Positions 1 to 8,482 of a stretch of DNA of 14,186 nucleotides are shown piece by piece (position 1 is the first letter of the stretch; every line of letters begins with the position of its first letter). Source of the DNA: Bacteroidales bacterium (GTDB lineage Bacteria > Bacteroidota > Bacteroidia > Bacteroidales > Azobacteroidaceae); contig JAJBTS010000368.1 in assembly GCA_020860885.1 (NCBI GenBank), positions 1-14,186 of the forward strand. Reading direction: 5' to 3'. The notes under the pieces are model-generated. The model saw nothing but the letters and a program-made list of their open reading frames with translations, was not told the origin of the DNA and did not search any database. The position numbers and the translations under genes are program-made.

Positions 1-29
1 CTTATTGCTCATTCAATTTAAAAAAACAA

Positions 30-63
30 AAAAGAAGGCGTCATTAATACGGCGCCTTCTTTT
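30..63 (-). terminator. Hairpin terminator downstream of the BspA-like gene
   Basis: An 11-bp perfect stem pairs 30-40 (AAAAGAAGGCG) with 53-63 (CGCCTTCTTTT) around a 12-nt loop. Read on the minus strand, the stem is followed by a long T-rich run (complement of the A-rich stretch at 20-33), as expected for intrinsic termination of the minus-strand LRR gene whose stop codon is at 102-104. On the plus strand the 3' arm ends in TTTT, so it may also end a rightward gene lying outside the window. Confidence 0.8.
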
Positions 64-101
64 AATACGAATAATCTCTTTCTTTGAGTATACTTAAAAT
101 T

Positions 102-1526
102 TTACAGACTAAGCAATTTTCTTGTTTTACCGGAAGATGTTTTTATAATTAACAGTTTGTTTTTCCCGGATGCCAGGGAGAAAGTAGCTTCACCTACCGG
201 CTTATGAAACCGGTATAATAATTCTCCTTCCGTAGAATAAACAGAGATGATCTCAGCCTCAGAAGTATTTAAATATAAGGTATTGTCGAATAGGTACATA
301 TCCGAAACTGCTTCCGGTTTTTCAACAGAAGAAAGAGGACTTTCTATAATGGTTCCGAAATCTTTCCACACATCCTCTGCCTCATAAAGGGATTTAGTGC
401 CTGGAGGAACATACAATGTACATTCAGAGAGAGGAAGTATACCAAAAGAATTAAATTCAATATCAATGTCTCTTGGCGTTCTACAGGAGACAGTTACCTC
501 TCTAAGAGAGTAACATGCGGAAAAAGCATAATAGCCTATCCGGCGAATATTTTCGTGGAGAGTAACAGAAGAAAGAAAACGATTACCCAGAAATGCATAC
601 GTGAGTATCTCATTTACAGTGTAAGGAATCACATATTCCTTATCTGTTTTCCCTGCGGGATAAACAGACAATATTTCATTCGAAGAGTTTTCAATTTTAT
701 CAAATAAGACCCCATCTCTAAAACTATGAAAATGATTTTCCTCTCCGAATTGTATGGATTTTAAAGAAGAACAATCCAAAAAAGCGAATCCGTCTATACG
801 TGTTTCTGAAGAAGGTATAATAACAGTAGTGAGCGATGTACAGTTTGCAAATGCAATAGTCTCTATTTTATTAGTATTAGAAGAAAGAGTTGCAGTTTTA
901 AGAGAACTACAGCTCTCAAAAGATCCGTATGAGACCTTCTCCATACTTGATGGGAAAGTGATTCCTGTAAGAAACCCACAAAACTTAAAAGCAGTATAGT
1001 ATGTATGGGTTACACCTTCCGGTATAATATAATCACCCGACTTTCCTGCCGGGAAACAAATCAACATTGTTTTGTCTTTATTGAACATAACGCCATCCTC
1101 CGAAGAGTAGGATTCATTTTCTTTGTTTATATTTATGGCTTTCAGATTGTTGCAAACATCAAAAGCATAAGGCCCTATATTTTGGACTGTAGAAGGAATA
1201 TCTATTTTTGTCAAAGAGTGGCATTCGGAAAAAGCAGACTCCCCTATACTGGACAAACCGGAAGGAAACTCTATGTTTGTTAAAGCGCTACATCTAAGGA
1301 AAGCCTTTTCTCCTATCTTAGCCACCTTATATTTTACACCCAGATAAGTCACGGAATCAGGGATGCTAATTTCTCCTTCATACATTCCGTCCCACATAGT
1401 TCCAGAGGTAACTTCGACATCATTATCCGGCAGGAAATTATAATAAATACCTTCCACTTCAAAATGATAGGCCCAAGCCTGCATTCCACAAACCACACTC
1501 AACAGCACCAGCAGTAACTTTTTCAT
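102..1526 (-). CDS. Secreted BspA-like leucine-rich repeat (LRR_5) protein
   Basis: The product is a 474-residue exported protein of the BspA / LRR_5 (TpLRR) type. Residues 1-19 form a signal peptide (MKKLLLVLLSVVCGMQAWA, then YHF). From about residue 60 to 372 there are successive repeats of the pattern 'IGexAFxxCxsLtxIxiPssvxxI', for example at 71-93, 94-117, 202-224 and 225-247. Two copies of the module 'DGVLFxK...PAGK...YxIPxxV' occur at about 144-173 and 271-304. The array closes with the typical 'CTLYVPPGTKSLYEAEDVWKDF' type of ending (about 369-390). A C-terminal tail (about 400-474, VYSTEGELLYR ... KTRKLLSL) resembles short T9SS/Por-type tails but is not a certain match. I chose the ATG at 1526 over an in-frame TTG at 1535 because it places the basic n-region directly at the N-terminus. 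BspA-family proteins are surface or secreted binding proteins in oral and gut Bacteroidales; the ligand here is unknown. It follows asd in the same direction but behind a terminator, so it is probably a separate transcript. No clear promoter was found. Confidence 0.85.
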   Translation of the reverse strand: MKKLLLVLLSVVCGMQAWAYHFEVEGIYYNFLPDNDVEVTSGTMWDGMYEGEISIPDSVTYLGVKYKVAKIGEKAFLRCSALTNIEFPSGLSSIGESAFSECHSLTKIDIPSTVQNIGPYAFDVCNNLKAININKENESYSSEDGVMFNKDKTMLICFPAGKSGDYIIPEGVTHTYYTAFKFCGFLTGITFPSSMEKVSYGSFESCSSLKTATLSSNTNKIETIAFANCTSLTTVIIPSSETRIDGFAFLDCSSLKSIQFGEENHFHSFRDGVLFDKIENSSNEILSVYPAGKTDKEYVIPYTVNEILTYAFLGNRFLSSVTLHENIRRIGYYAFSACYSLREVTVSCRTPRDIDIEFNSFGILPLSECTLYVPPGTKSLYEAEDVWKDFGTIIESPLSSVEKPEAVSDMYLFDNTLYLNTSEAEIISVYSTEGELLYRFHKPVGEATFSLASGKNKLLIIKTSSGKTRKLLSL

Positions 1527-1562
1527 AAATTTCAATTTAAGTATTAATTATTCTTTACATAA

Positions 1563-1591
1563 AAAAGAGACGAAAGATTTTCGTCTCTTTT
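1563..1591 (-). terminator. Terminator downstream of asd
   Basis: A 13-bp perfect stem (1563-1575, AAAAGAGACGAAA; 1579-1591, TTTCGTCTCTTTT) has a 3-nt loop, or 12 bp with a 5-nt loop. A-run on one side and T-run on the other make it a good intrinsic terminator in both orientations. It lies 27 bases beyond the asd stop codon and upstream of the LRR gene, so it should separate the two minus-strand genes. Confidence 0.85.
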
Positions 1592-1617
1592 ATTTTTATA
1601 TCCGAATGGATTCTTTC

Positions 1618-2628
1618 TTACTTAATATCACCTTCTTTAATCAGGTATTCGGCAATTTGCACTGCATTCAGTGCCGCACCTTTTTTTATCTGGTCACCTA
1701 CGCACCAGAAAGACAATCCTTTCGGATTGGAAATATCTTTGCGGATACGACCAACATATACAGGATCTTTCGTTGCGACAAACAAAGGCATAGGATATAC
1801 CTTATTCTGAGGATCGTCTTGTACAATCACACCTTCCGCCTTTTCGAATGCTTCACGGGCTTCCGCTACTTCAACAGGACGTTCTGTTTCTATCCAGATT
1901 GCTTCAGAGTGAGCTCTTAAAGCCGGAACCCGTACACACATAGAGCTTACCTCTACATCGGAATGCATGATCTTACGGGTTTCATGATACATTTTCATTT
2001 CCTCCTTGGTATAACCGTTGTCGGTAAAAACATCTACCTGAGGTATTAAATTGTATGCCAATTGATAAGCGAATTTCTCCACAGTGGGTTCTTCACCGTT
2101 TACAATTTGTTTGTATTGATTAGCAAGCTCATCCATAGCTGCGGCACCCGCGCCGGAAGCAGCCTGGTAAGTAGCCACATGAATACGTTTTATATGAGAA
2201 AGCTTTTCCAAAGGTTTTAACGCTACCACCATCTGAATCGTTGTACAATTCGGATTGGCAATAATCCCCCGGGGACGCTTTTTAGCATCTTCCGCATTTA
2301 CTTCAGGAACCACCAAAGGCACATCATCCTCCATACGGAAAGCGCTGGAATTGTCGATCATCACCGCTCCGTATTTCGTGATTGTTTCTGCAAATTCTTT
2401 CGAAGTGCCTGCTCCTGCTGATGTAAAAGCAATATCAATTCCCTTGAAATCGTCGTTGTGTTTTAATTCCTTAACGGTAATCTGTTTACCCTTATATTCA
2501 TAAACACTTCCTGCACTCCGGGAAGACCCGAAAAGAACCAACTCATCCATAGGGAAATTTCTTTCCTCCAGTACGCGAAGGAATTCCTGTCCTACCGCGC
2601 CGCTAACTCCAACAATAGCTACTTTCAT
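1618..2628 (-). CDS. asd: Aspartate-semialdehyde dehydrogenase
   Basis: Catalyses NADPH-dependent reductive dephosphorylation of L-aspartyl-4-phosphate to L-aspartate-4-semialdehyde, the branch point to diaminopimelate/lysine and to threonine/methionine. It is cytosolic and normally a homodimer or tetramer. The 336-residue length is normal for the family. Visible signatures are the N-terminal nucleotide-binding loop GVSGAVG (7-13), IDNSSAFR (91-98), the catalytic cysteine in NPNCTT (Cys128) and the substrate-binding/catalytic histidine in RVPALRAH (His240). The start at 2628 puts the Rossmann strand ([13 protein letters not shown]) right at the N-terminus, as usual. It is transcribed divergently from the lamin-tail gene and is followed by a strong terminator, so it appears to be monocistronic. 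Confidence 0.97.
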   Translation of the reverse strand: MKVAIVGVSGAVGQEFLRVLEERNFPMDELVLFGSSRSAGSVYEYKGKQITVKELKHNDDFKGIDIAFTSAGAGTSKEFAETITKYGAVMIDNSSAFRMEDDVPLVVPEVNAEDAKKRPRGIIANPNCTTIQMVVALKPLEKLSHIKRIHVATYQAASGAGAAAMDELANQYKQIVNGEEPTVEKFAYQLAYNLIPQVDVFTDNGYTKEEMKMYHETRKIMHSDVEVSSMCVRVPALRAHSEAIWIETERPVEVAEAREAFEKAEGVIVQDDPQNKVYPMPLFVATKDPVYVGRIRKDISNPKGLSFWCVGDQIKKGAALNAVQIAEYLIKEGDIK

Positions 2629-2653
2629 TTGCTTTGTAAAATAAATATTAGAA

Positions 2654-2685
2654 ATTGTTTTTATATAAAATAAATTCTACATTTG
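2654..2685 (+). promoter_or_regulatory. Probable promoter of the lamin-tail gene
   Basis: TACATTTG at 2678-2685 matches the Bacteroidota -7 element TAnnTTTG. ATTG at 2654-2657 lies 20 bases upstream, matching the usual -33 TTG with a 19-20 nt spacer. The start site would fall about 8 bases downstream, leaving a leader of roughly 70 nt before the ATG at 2762. Confidence 0.55.
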
Positions 2686-2733
2686 TGCAGTAATTCGCAT
2701 TACCAAAACCCAATGCAGTAATTTCAAGCTGCA
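2686..2733. repeat. Small direct and inverted repeats in the asd / lamin-tail divergent region
   Basis: TGCAGTAATT occurs twice in direct orientation (2686-2695 and 2714-2723), exactly 28 bases apart. The first copy also forms GTAAT-N4-ATTAC (2690-2703), and the second forms TGCAG-N10-CTGCA (2714-2733). They sit just after the rightward -7 element and overlap the candidate leftward one, which is where an operator shared by both promoters would lie. No regulator is identified. Confidence 0.4.
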
Positions 2734-2739
2734 AAATTA
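2732..2739 (-). promoter_or_regulatory. Candidate asd promoter (-7 element)
   Basis: On the minus strand the sequence reads TAATTTTG, which fits the Bacteroidota -7 consensus TAnnTTTG. It would give a leader of about 100 nt before asd. The -33 region is weak (only T-rich), and the element overlaps one arm of a TGCAG/CTGCA inverted repeat, so this is a tentative call. Confidence 0.3.
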
Positions 2740-2761
2740 ATATATTAATAACTAAAACGCT

Positions 2762-4288
2762 ATGATTATGAAGAAAATTATGACCCTTTTCGTGTTTTTT
2801 GTACCCTTCTGTACCTATTCTCAGTTTCAGGACGATTTCAACGATGGTTTATTTTACAACCGGCCTACAGATCCGCCAACGGTTCAATGGGAAGGAGACG
2901 TTTCCGAATTTATTGTAAACAACAGTTATCAGCTGCAACTCAATTCAAGCGCGGAAAAATCGCCTGTTCACCTGCGCACGTTCTCCGAGCGAACCGGGAA
3001 TACCTCCTGGAGTTTTTATGCCCGGATGGATTTTACACCTTCTGCTTCAAATTACACTAAAGTATATCTGATGAGTGACCGGGAAGACTTAACGGATGAA
3101 TTGAACGGAATATTTGTTCGTATCGGATATACGGATAAGAATATTTGCCTGATTCAATCCCAAGCCGGAAAAAATAATAAAACGCTTATAAAAGGAGAAG
3201 TCAAACGGCTTGATTTATCTTCTGTAAAAGTCAATATAAAAGTAACATTGGATCATTCGGGCACCTTCCATCTTTATTCCCGACTGGAAGGAGAAGACGA
3301 ATTTCTTTTGGAAGGAAGTTGCCACCTCCCGGGACCTTTTTCCAGCCAATGGTTCGGCATTGTTTGTAATTTCACTACCACCCGGAGCCAATCGTTCTAT
3401 TTCGATGATTTTCTTGTAGAATCATTAGGAGAAGAAGAAAAACCTATTGTATCCCCTCTCGCCAACGAGATTTTAATTAATGAAATATTGTTTAATCCGA
3501 ATCCGGGCGGTAACGAATATGTGGAAATAGTGAATCCTTCCAATAAAGAATTTGATTTATGCTCCATCAGCATAACCAGTCGAAAACCGTCTGACGGATC
3601 TTTCAATAAAATCTACCCGTTAAGCGTAGACTCGAATAAATTAAACCCGGGGCAATATCTGGTTATCAGCAAATCGAAAGAACTTGTATGCAATTTTTAC
3701 AGTTGTTCAGAAACTGCGTTGTACTCCGAACCGGAAAATATGCCTCCTTTGTCAAACACTACCGGATGTGTCGTACTCTATAACAACCATACAGGAGAAG
3801 TGATTGATGAATTTTACTACAACGAATCCATGCATTCTTCCGGAATTAAAAATAAGAAGGGAGTTGCATTGGAAAGAATAAGCTTAGAAGAACCCACAAA
3901 CGAGAGAAAAAATTGGGCTTCCGCATCTGGTCTTAGCGGATATGGAACACCCGGAAGCATCAATTCGCAACAAAAAGATCCGACAGGAGAAAACTCTATC
4001 CAACCTTCCAAAAATGAATTTGTAATCGAATATCCGGCTGTGGAAAACGAATCCTATCAAATAAAGTATAAACTCGATAAATCCGGATATACTTCCAAAA
4101 TACTTATTTTCGACATAAGAGGAAGAAGAGTCGACCAAATAATAAATAATGAAATCCTGAATAGCGAAGGCTCTATAGCCTGGAATAAAAAGAAATCTTT
4201 CCAGTCAGGAATTTATATTGTTTACATAGAGATATTCGATCTGTCAGGAAGTGTACAAACATTCAAATTACCTCTCGTAATAAATTAA
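2762..4288 (+). CDS. Secreted lamin-tail-domain protein with FlgD/T9SS-like C-terminus
   Basis: A 508-residue exported protein. A signal peptide is visible at the N-terminus (MKKIMTLFVFFVPFCTYS, after an optional MI from the ATG at 2762; the ATG at 2768 is an equally good start). Residues about 20-215 look like a beta-rich, LamG/concanavalin-like region (begins FQDDFNDG; ends with FYFDDFLVE). Residues about 235-402 form a lamin-tail domain: NEILINEILFNP, then EYVEIVNPS, PGQYLVISKS, CVVLYNN, ALERIS and the closing GYGTPGSINS. Residues about 425-508 form an Ig-like domain of the FlgD / type IX sorting type (ILIFDIRGRRV ... SGIYIVYIEIFD ... KLPLVIN). In Bacteroidota such proteins are envelope or extracellular; bacterial lamin-tail domains are often attached to nucleases or phosphatases, but no catalytic domain is recognisable here. 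It is convergent with nhaD and ends 21 bases before a shared terminator hairpin. Exact function unknown. Confidence 0.85.
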   Translation: MIMKKIMTLFVFFVPFCTYSQFQDDFNDGLFYNRPTDPPTVQWEGDVSEFIVNNSYQLQLNSSAEKSPVHLRTFSERTGNTSWSFYARMDFTPSASNYTKVYLMSDREDLTDELNGIFVRIGYTDKNICLIQSQAGKNNKTLIKGEVKRLDLSSVKVNIKVTLDHSGTFHLYSRLEGEDEFLLEGSCHLPGPFSSQWFGIVCNFTTTRSQSFYFDDFLVESLGEEEKPIVSPLANEILINEILFNPNPGGNEYVEIVNPSNKEFDLCSISITSRKPSDGSFNKIYPLSVDSNKLNPGQYLVISKSKELVCNFYSCSETALYSEPENMPPLSNTTGCVVLYNNHTGEVIDEFYYNESMHSSGIKNKKGVALERISLEEPTNERKNWASASGLSGYGTPGSINSQQKDPTGENSIQPSKNEFVIEYPAVENESYQIKYKLDKSGYTSKILIFDIRGRRVDQIINNEILNSEGSIAWNKKKSFQSGIYIVYIEIFDLSGSVQTFKLPLVIN

Positions 4289-4309
4289 CTGGTATTTTTT
4301 AAAAAAGAT

Positions 4310-4347
4310 TGTGCGAATAGAAAGAGAAAACTCTGACTATTCGCACA
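4310..4347. terminator. Bidirectional terminator between the convergent lamin-tail gene and nhaD
   Basis: An 11-bp perfect stem pairs TGTGCGAATAG (4310-4320) with CTATTCGCACA (4337-4347). An inner AGAG/CTCT stem (4323-4326 / 4331-4334) sits inside the loop. On the minus strand the hairpin is followed by ATCTTTTTT (complement of 4301-4309), a good U-tract for ending nhaD. The plus-strand side has the weaker TCTATTT. It sits in the 81-base gap between the two stop codons. Confidence 0.8.
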
Positions 4348-4369
4348 TCTATTTAAAAAACTGTATGTG

Positions 4370-5653
4370 TTAGAAGAACGCTCTTTGTGCAATATATATG
4401 ATACAACCGGCCAGATAACCCACCAAAGCCAGCCAGGATATTCTTTTCAGATACCAGATAAAATCAATTTTTTCCATACCCATTACGGCAACACCGGCTG
4501 CAGATCCTATGATCAGGATACTACCTCCTGTTCCGGCAGCGTATGCAAGGAACTCCCAGAAATAATGATCCATAGGAAAACTATACATCCCCATAGCACC
4601 GGCTACCAACGGCACGTTATCTACAATGGCCGAAAGAATACCTATTATAATAGTTATGAAATAATATTTATTTGGCTCTTCCATAGGAATAGAATCTAAA
4701 GAGGCAGATAACATTCCTAACTGACCTCCTGTTTGTAAAGCCGCAACAGCCATTAAAATTCCTAAAAAGAATAAGATACTCGGAGTATCGATACGGGTAA
4801 GGATATTGGTAATTGCCAATCTCTCAACCTGGCATTTAGGATCTCTTCTATGCATAATCTCTGTAACGATCCACAACAATCCTAATCCGCCCAACATTCC
4901 TAAATAAGGAGGTAAATGAGTGACTGTTTTGAATACGGGTACAAAAAGTAAAGCACCCACTCCCATGCAAAAAACCAAACTTTTTTGCCGGGTAGACAGA
5001 TCTGCATAGCAGGAATAATTATTGCCTGACTCCGGACGTTGTACATTTCCTTTCATAGTAAAAGAAAGAATAGCTAATGGTACAATCATGGATATCAAAC
5101 TGGGCAAAAATGCCATAGCAATAATATTGGTAGCGCTTATTTTCCCAGCTACCCATAACATAATAGTGGTAACATCACCAATGGGCGACCATGCACCTCC
5201 GGCATTAGCAGCCAGAACAACCATACCGGCATAAAACCAGCGGTCGTGTTTGTCGGCAATTAGTTTTCTCAGAAGGGCAACCATTACAATAGCCGTTGTC
5301 AGGTTGTCCAATACGGCAGACATAAAGAAAGTCAAAAGACTGATTACCCACAACAACGTAGATTTCTTACGCGTATTGATGCGGTCGGTAATCATAGAAA
5401 ATCCACCATAAGTATCAATAATTTCCACAATGGTCATCGCTCCGAGCAGGAAGAACAGAATTTCTGCTGTCTCACCCAGATGTTCGATCAAATGGTGATC
5501 GATAGAAGCTACAGCGGGCTCCATATAAGTAAGGAACACCCACATTAAAGTACCCAGTAACAATGCCGTTGCGGTTTTATTTATTCCCAACGGATGTTCT
5601 AATGCAATACATGCGTAGCCTATTACAAAGACTACAATCATAACAGTAAACAT
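4370..5653 (-). CDS. nhaD: NhaD-type Na+/H+ antiporter
   Basis: An inner-membrane cation/proton antiporter of the NhaD branch of the ion transporter superfamily, expected to export Na+ (or Li+) in exchange for H+. The 427 residues are almost continuously hydrophobic, with about ten or more membrane segments. Two pseudo-symmetric intramembrane signatures are visible: SAVLDNLTTAIVM (112-124) in the first half and AIVDNVPLVAG in the second half. The family motif NAGGAWSPIGDVTT lies at 150-163. A central polar loop (about 205-225) divides the halves. The N-terminus is close to the first membrane helix, and the ATG at 5653 fits the family; an in-frame ATG four codons later is an alternative. It diverges from mutS and ends at a shared terminator, so it appears monocistronic. 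Confidence 0.92.
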   Translation of the reverse strand: MFTVMIVVFVIGYACIALEHPLGINKTATALLLGTLMWVFLTYMEPAVASIDHHLIEHLGETAEILFFLLGAMTIVEIIDTYGGFSMITDRINTRKKSTLLWVISLLTFFMSAVLDNLTTAIVMVALLRKLIADKHDRWFYAGMVVLAANAGGAWSPIGDVTTIMLWVAGKISATNIIAMAFLPSLISMIVPLAILSFTMKGNVQRPESGNNYSCYADLSTRQKSLVFCMGVGALLFVPVFKTVTHLPPYLGMLGGLGLLWIVTEIMHRRDPKCQVERLAITNILTRIDTPSILFFLGILMAVAALQTGGQLGMLSASLDSIPMEEPNKYYFITIIIGILSAIVDNVPLVAGAMGMYSFPMDHYFWEFLAYAAGTGGSILIIGSAAGVAVMGMEKIDFIWYLKRISWLALVGYLAGCIIYIAQRAFF

Positions 5654-5687
5654 GTTCTCTAAAATTAAAAAATGATTAAATCGGGCG

Positions 5688-5695
5688 CAAAGGTA
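5688..5695 (-). promoter_or_regulatory. Probable nhaD promoter (-7 element)
   Basis: On the minus strand TACCTTTG, followed by C, matches the Bacteroidota -7 consensus TAnnTTTG. It predicts a start site about 28 bases before the nhaD ATG. Upstream of it on the minus strand is a T-rich block (complement of 5711-5717) rather than a clean -33 TTTG. Confidence 0.55.
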
Positions 5696-5718
5696 AACAT
5701 TTATTTAGATAAAAAAAT

Positions 5719-5726
5719 TATCTTTG
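5719..5726 (+). promoter_or_regulatory. Probable mutS operon promoter (-7 element)
   Basis: TATCTTTG, followed by C, matches TAnnTTTG. The -33 region (about 5696-5703) is T-rich without a perfect TTTG. It lies back to back with the nhaD promoter, with 23 bases between the two TA dinucleotides. The predicted transcript has a leader of about 130 nt before mutS, unusually long and carrying two hairpins. Confidence 0.5.
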
Positions 5727-5762
5727 CAAGAATAATCGATATGCCGATATGTTAATGTATGA

Positions 5763-5809
5763 ATGCCGGGATTGAACCCGGCATGTTAATTCCGAACCGG
5801 ATGGAATTA
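5763..5809 (+). other. Two consecutive hairpins in the mutS leader
   Basis: Hairpin 1 is a perfect 8-bp stem, ATGCCGGG (5763-5770) with CCCGGCAT (5777-5784), around a 6-nt loop. Hairpin 2 pairs TAATTCC (5787-5793) with GGAATTA (5803-5809); an alternative TCCG/CGGA fold exists inside it. Neither is followed by a T-run, so they do not look like ordinary terminators. They would be transcribed in the mutS 5' leader and might influence stability or translation. Confidence 0.5.
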
Positions 5810-5865
5810 TTACCAAAAAACGTTAGACAATCAGCATATTACCATAATTAGCATATACATTATCC

Positions 5866-8478
5866 ATGGCAAAAGGAATAGTTGAGACCCCCTTAATGAA
5901 ACAGTATCTCGAGATTAAAGCGAAACATCCCGATGCAATTTTACTTTTTAGAGTAGGTGACTTTTATGAAACCTTTTCCGACGATGCAATTGCTACCTCT
6001 GAAATACTAGGTATTACTCTTACAAAACGGGCGAACGGATCTGCTCAGCACGTAGAGCTGGCCGGCTTTCCCCACCATGCCTTGGATACCTATTTACCCA
6101 AACTGGTCCGCGCCGGTAAACGTGTAGCCATCTGCGATCAGTTAGAAGATCCTAAACTGACTAAAAAACTGGTTAAAAGAGGTATTACCGAATTGGTGAC
6201 TCCCGGAGTATCCATCAACGACAATGTCCTGAATCATAAAGAAAACAATTTCCTGGCTGCGATCCATTTTAACAAGAATGTTTGTGGAATTGCTTTTCTC
6301 GATATTTCCACCGGTGAATTTTTAACTGCCGAAGGACCTGTCAATTATATCGATAAATTACTCAATAATTTTTCCCCTAAAGAAATATTGATAGACCGGA
6401 GTAAGAGGAGTCAGTTTTCCGAAACTTTCAGTTCGCGATGGCTGACATTTGAAATGGAAGACTGGGTTTTTACGGAAGATTCGGGAAAAGAAAGATTATT
6501 AAAACAGTTCCAGACCAAGAATCTGAAAGGGTTCGGAGTACAACACCTGACAAACGGAATTATATCCGCAGGAGCTATCCTTTATTATCTGGACCTTACC
6601 CAACATACTCAAACCGCACATATCACTGCGTTATCCCGGATCGAAGAAGACCGTTTTGTCCGCCTGGACAAATTTACGGTGCGCAGTTTGGAGTTATTAA
6701 GCACTATGAATGAAGGCGGGAAAGCCCTTCTGGATATTGTAGACAGAACCATCACTCCTATGGGAGCGCGCATGCTAAAACGATGGATTGTTTTTCCCCT
6801 GAAAGAGGTAAAACTGATCGAAGATCGCCTGGCTGTTGTTGAATATTTCTTTAAGAAACCGGAAATCAAAGAAATGCTAGAACAGCAACTAAATCTGATC
6901 GGTGACCTCGAGCGCATCATTTCTAAAGTCGCCGTAGGAAGAGTTAACCCCAGAGAGGTAGCACAATTGAAAATTGCTTTAAACGCTCTTGCTCCTATCA
7001 AAGAAGCATGTATGGAAGCCAACGAAGCGAGTCTTAAAAGGATTGGCGAACAGCTTAATTTATGTACCATCGTAAAAGAAAAGATACAAAAAGAATTAGT
7101 GGCAGACCCACCCATTCTTTTAAATAAAGGGAATGTAATAGCCAAAGGAGTAAATCCGGAACTGGATGAACTGAGGAAAATTGCTTTTTCCGGAAAGGAC
7201 TACCTTTTGCAAATACAACAAAGGGAAATTGAAGCAACCGGCATATCTTCTCTTAAGATAAGCTACAATAATGTTTTCGGATATTATATTGAAGTTCGAA
7301 ATACCCACAAAGATAAAGTTCCTGAAAACTGGATACGTAAACAAACGTTGGTTAATGCGGAAAGATATATTACGGAAGAGTTAAAAGTCTATGAAGAGAA
7401 AATTTTGGGAGCCGAAGAGAAAATAATGTCTTTGGAGGCAAAGCTCTTTAACGAACTGGTTTTAGAACTGATGGAGTACATTGCTCCGATACAGACCAAT
7501 GCTTCGCTCATTGCCCAGTTGGATTGTTTGCTTTCTTTTGCCAAGGTTGCAGAAAGAAATAAATACATCCGTCCGGAAATCAACGAGAGCAATATTATAG
7601 ACATCAAGAACGGTCGCCATCCGGTGATTGAAACTCTTTTACCTCCCGGCGAAAGTTACATACCGAATGACGTTTATCTGGATGATAAAAAACAGCAGAT
7701 CATCGTTATTACGGGTCCGAATATGGCAGGTAAGTCAGCCCTTTTACGTCAAACGGCATTAATCACACTGATGGCTCAGATAGGATCGTTTGTTCCTGCC
7801 GAAACAGCAAAGATCGGATGGGTAGATAAGATTTTCACCCAGGTAGGTGCCAGTGATAATATCTCTTTGGGAGAATCTACTTTTATGGTTGAAATGAATG
7901 AAGCCGCCGACATTCTGAACAATATATCCGAAAGAAGTCTTATCTTATTCGATGAATTAGGCCGGGGAACATCGACCTACGATGGTATATCAATAGCCTG
8001 GGCGATTGTGGAATACATCCATGAGCATCCAAAGGGGAAAGCGAAAACCCTTTTTGCGACTCATTATCATGAACTCAATGAGATGGAGAAATCCTTCAAG
8101 AGGATAAAGAACTACAATGTTTCGGTAAAGGAAGTAGACAATAAAGTGATCTTTCTCCGCAAACTGGTACGGGGAGGTAGTGAACACAGCTTCGGAATCC
8201 ATGTTGCCAAATTAGCGGGAATGCCTCTAAGCATTGTGAAAAGAGGAAATGAAATCCTGTCTCAATTAGAATCAGATAACCGCAAAAATGGCATTGCAAA
8301 GCCTATGAATCAGATATCTACGGAAAGAGAAGGCTATCAGATGAGTTTCTTCCAATTAGATGATCCTGTTCTTTCCCAGATCCGGGATGAAATAAATAAT
8401 CTGGATGTAAACAATTTAACTCCTATTGAAGCGTTGAATAAACTAAATGAGATCAAAAGAATAGTAAGAGGTAAATAA
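5866..8478 (+). CDS. mutS: DNA mismatch repair protein MutS
   Basis: Recognises base mismatches and small loops as a dimer and, with MutL, starts mismatch repair in the cytosol. The 870-residue length is normal for MutS1. The N-terminal mismatch-recognition domain carries GDFYETF (31-37), with the Phe-x-Glu wedge at F33/E35. Connector, lever and clamp domains follow. The ATPase domain has Walker A GPNMAGKS (617-624), Walker B with [16 protein letters not shown] (Asp696, Glu697), and FATHYHEL. The C-terminal helix-turn-helix dimerisation part and the terminal segment ending in IVRGK are intact. The start at 5866 fits the family ([14 protein letters not shown]). It is the first gene of a rightward run, and the polysaccharide flippase starts only 4 bases after its stop, so the two are probably cotranscribed. 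Confidence 0.98.
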   Translation: MAKGIVETPLMKQYLEIKAKHPDAILLFRVGDFYETFSDDAIATSEILGITLTKRANGSAQHVELAGFPHHALDTYLPKLVRAGKRVAICDQLEDPKLTKKLVKRGITELVTPGVSINDNVLNHKENNFLAAIHFNKNVCGIAFLDISTGEFLTAEGPVNYIDKLLNNFSPKEILIDRSKRSQFSETFSSRWLTFEMEDWVFTEDSGKERLLKQFQTKNLKGFGVQHLTNGIISAGAILYYLDLTQHTQTAHITALSRIEEDRFVRLDKFTVRSLELLSTMNEGGKALLDIVDRTITPMGARMLKRWIVFPLKEVKLIEDRLAVVEYFFKKPEIKEMLEQQLNLIGDLERIISKVAVGRVNPREVAQLKIALNALAPIKEACMEANEASLKRIGEQLNLCTIVKEKIQKELVADPPILLNKGNVIAKGVNPELDELRKIAFSGKDYLLQIQQREIEATGISSLKISYNNVFGYYIEVRNTHKDKVPENWIRKQTLVNAERYITEELKVYEEKILGAEEKIMSLEAKLFNELVLELMEYIAPIQTNASLIAQLDCLLSFAKVAERNKYIRPEINESNIIDIKNGRHPVIETLLPPGESYIPNDVYLDDKKQQIIVITGPNMAGKSALLRQTALITLMAQIGSFVPAETAKIGWVDKIFTQVGASDNISLGESTFMVEMNEAADILNNISERSLILFDELGRGTSTYDGISIAWAIVEYIHEHPKGKAKTLFATHYHELNEMEKSFKRIKNYNVSVKEVDNKVIFLRKLVRGGSEHSFGIHVAKLAGMPLSIVKRGNEILSQLESDNRKNGIAKPMNQISTEREGYQMSFFQLDDPVLSQIRDEINNLDVNNLTPIEALNKLNEIKRIVRGK

Positions 8479-8482
8479 CAGA

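Noticed and set aside
754..1283. Two plus-strand open frames opposite the LRR gene
   Set aside because: Both are antisense to a well-supported LRR_5 gene with a signal peptide and regular repeats; their translations show no domain features.
5763..5784. Reverse complement reads like a tRNA T-arm (GGGTTCAATCCC)
   Set aside because: The loop is 6 nt rather than 7 when the stem is fully paired, and no acceptor, D or anticodon arms are found nearby. It is treated as a plain hairpin.
6609..7145. 178-codon open frame on the minus strand
   Set aside because: It is fully inside mutS, antisense, with no family resemblance; a shadow of mutS codon use.
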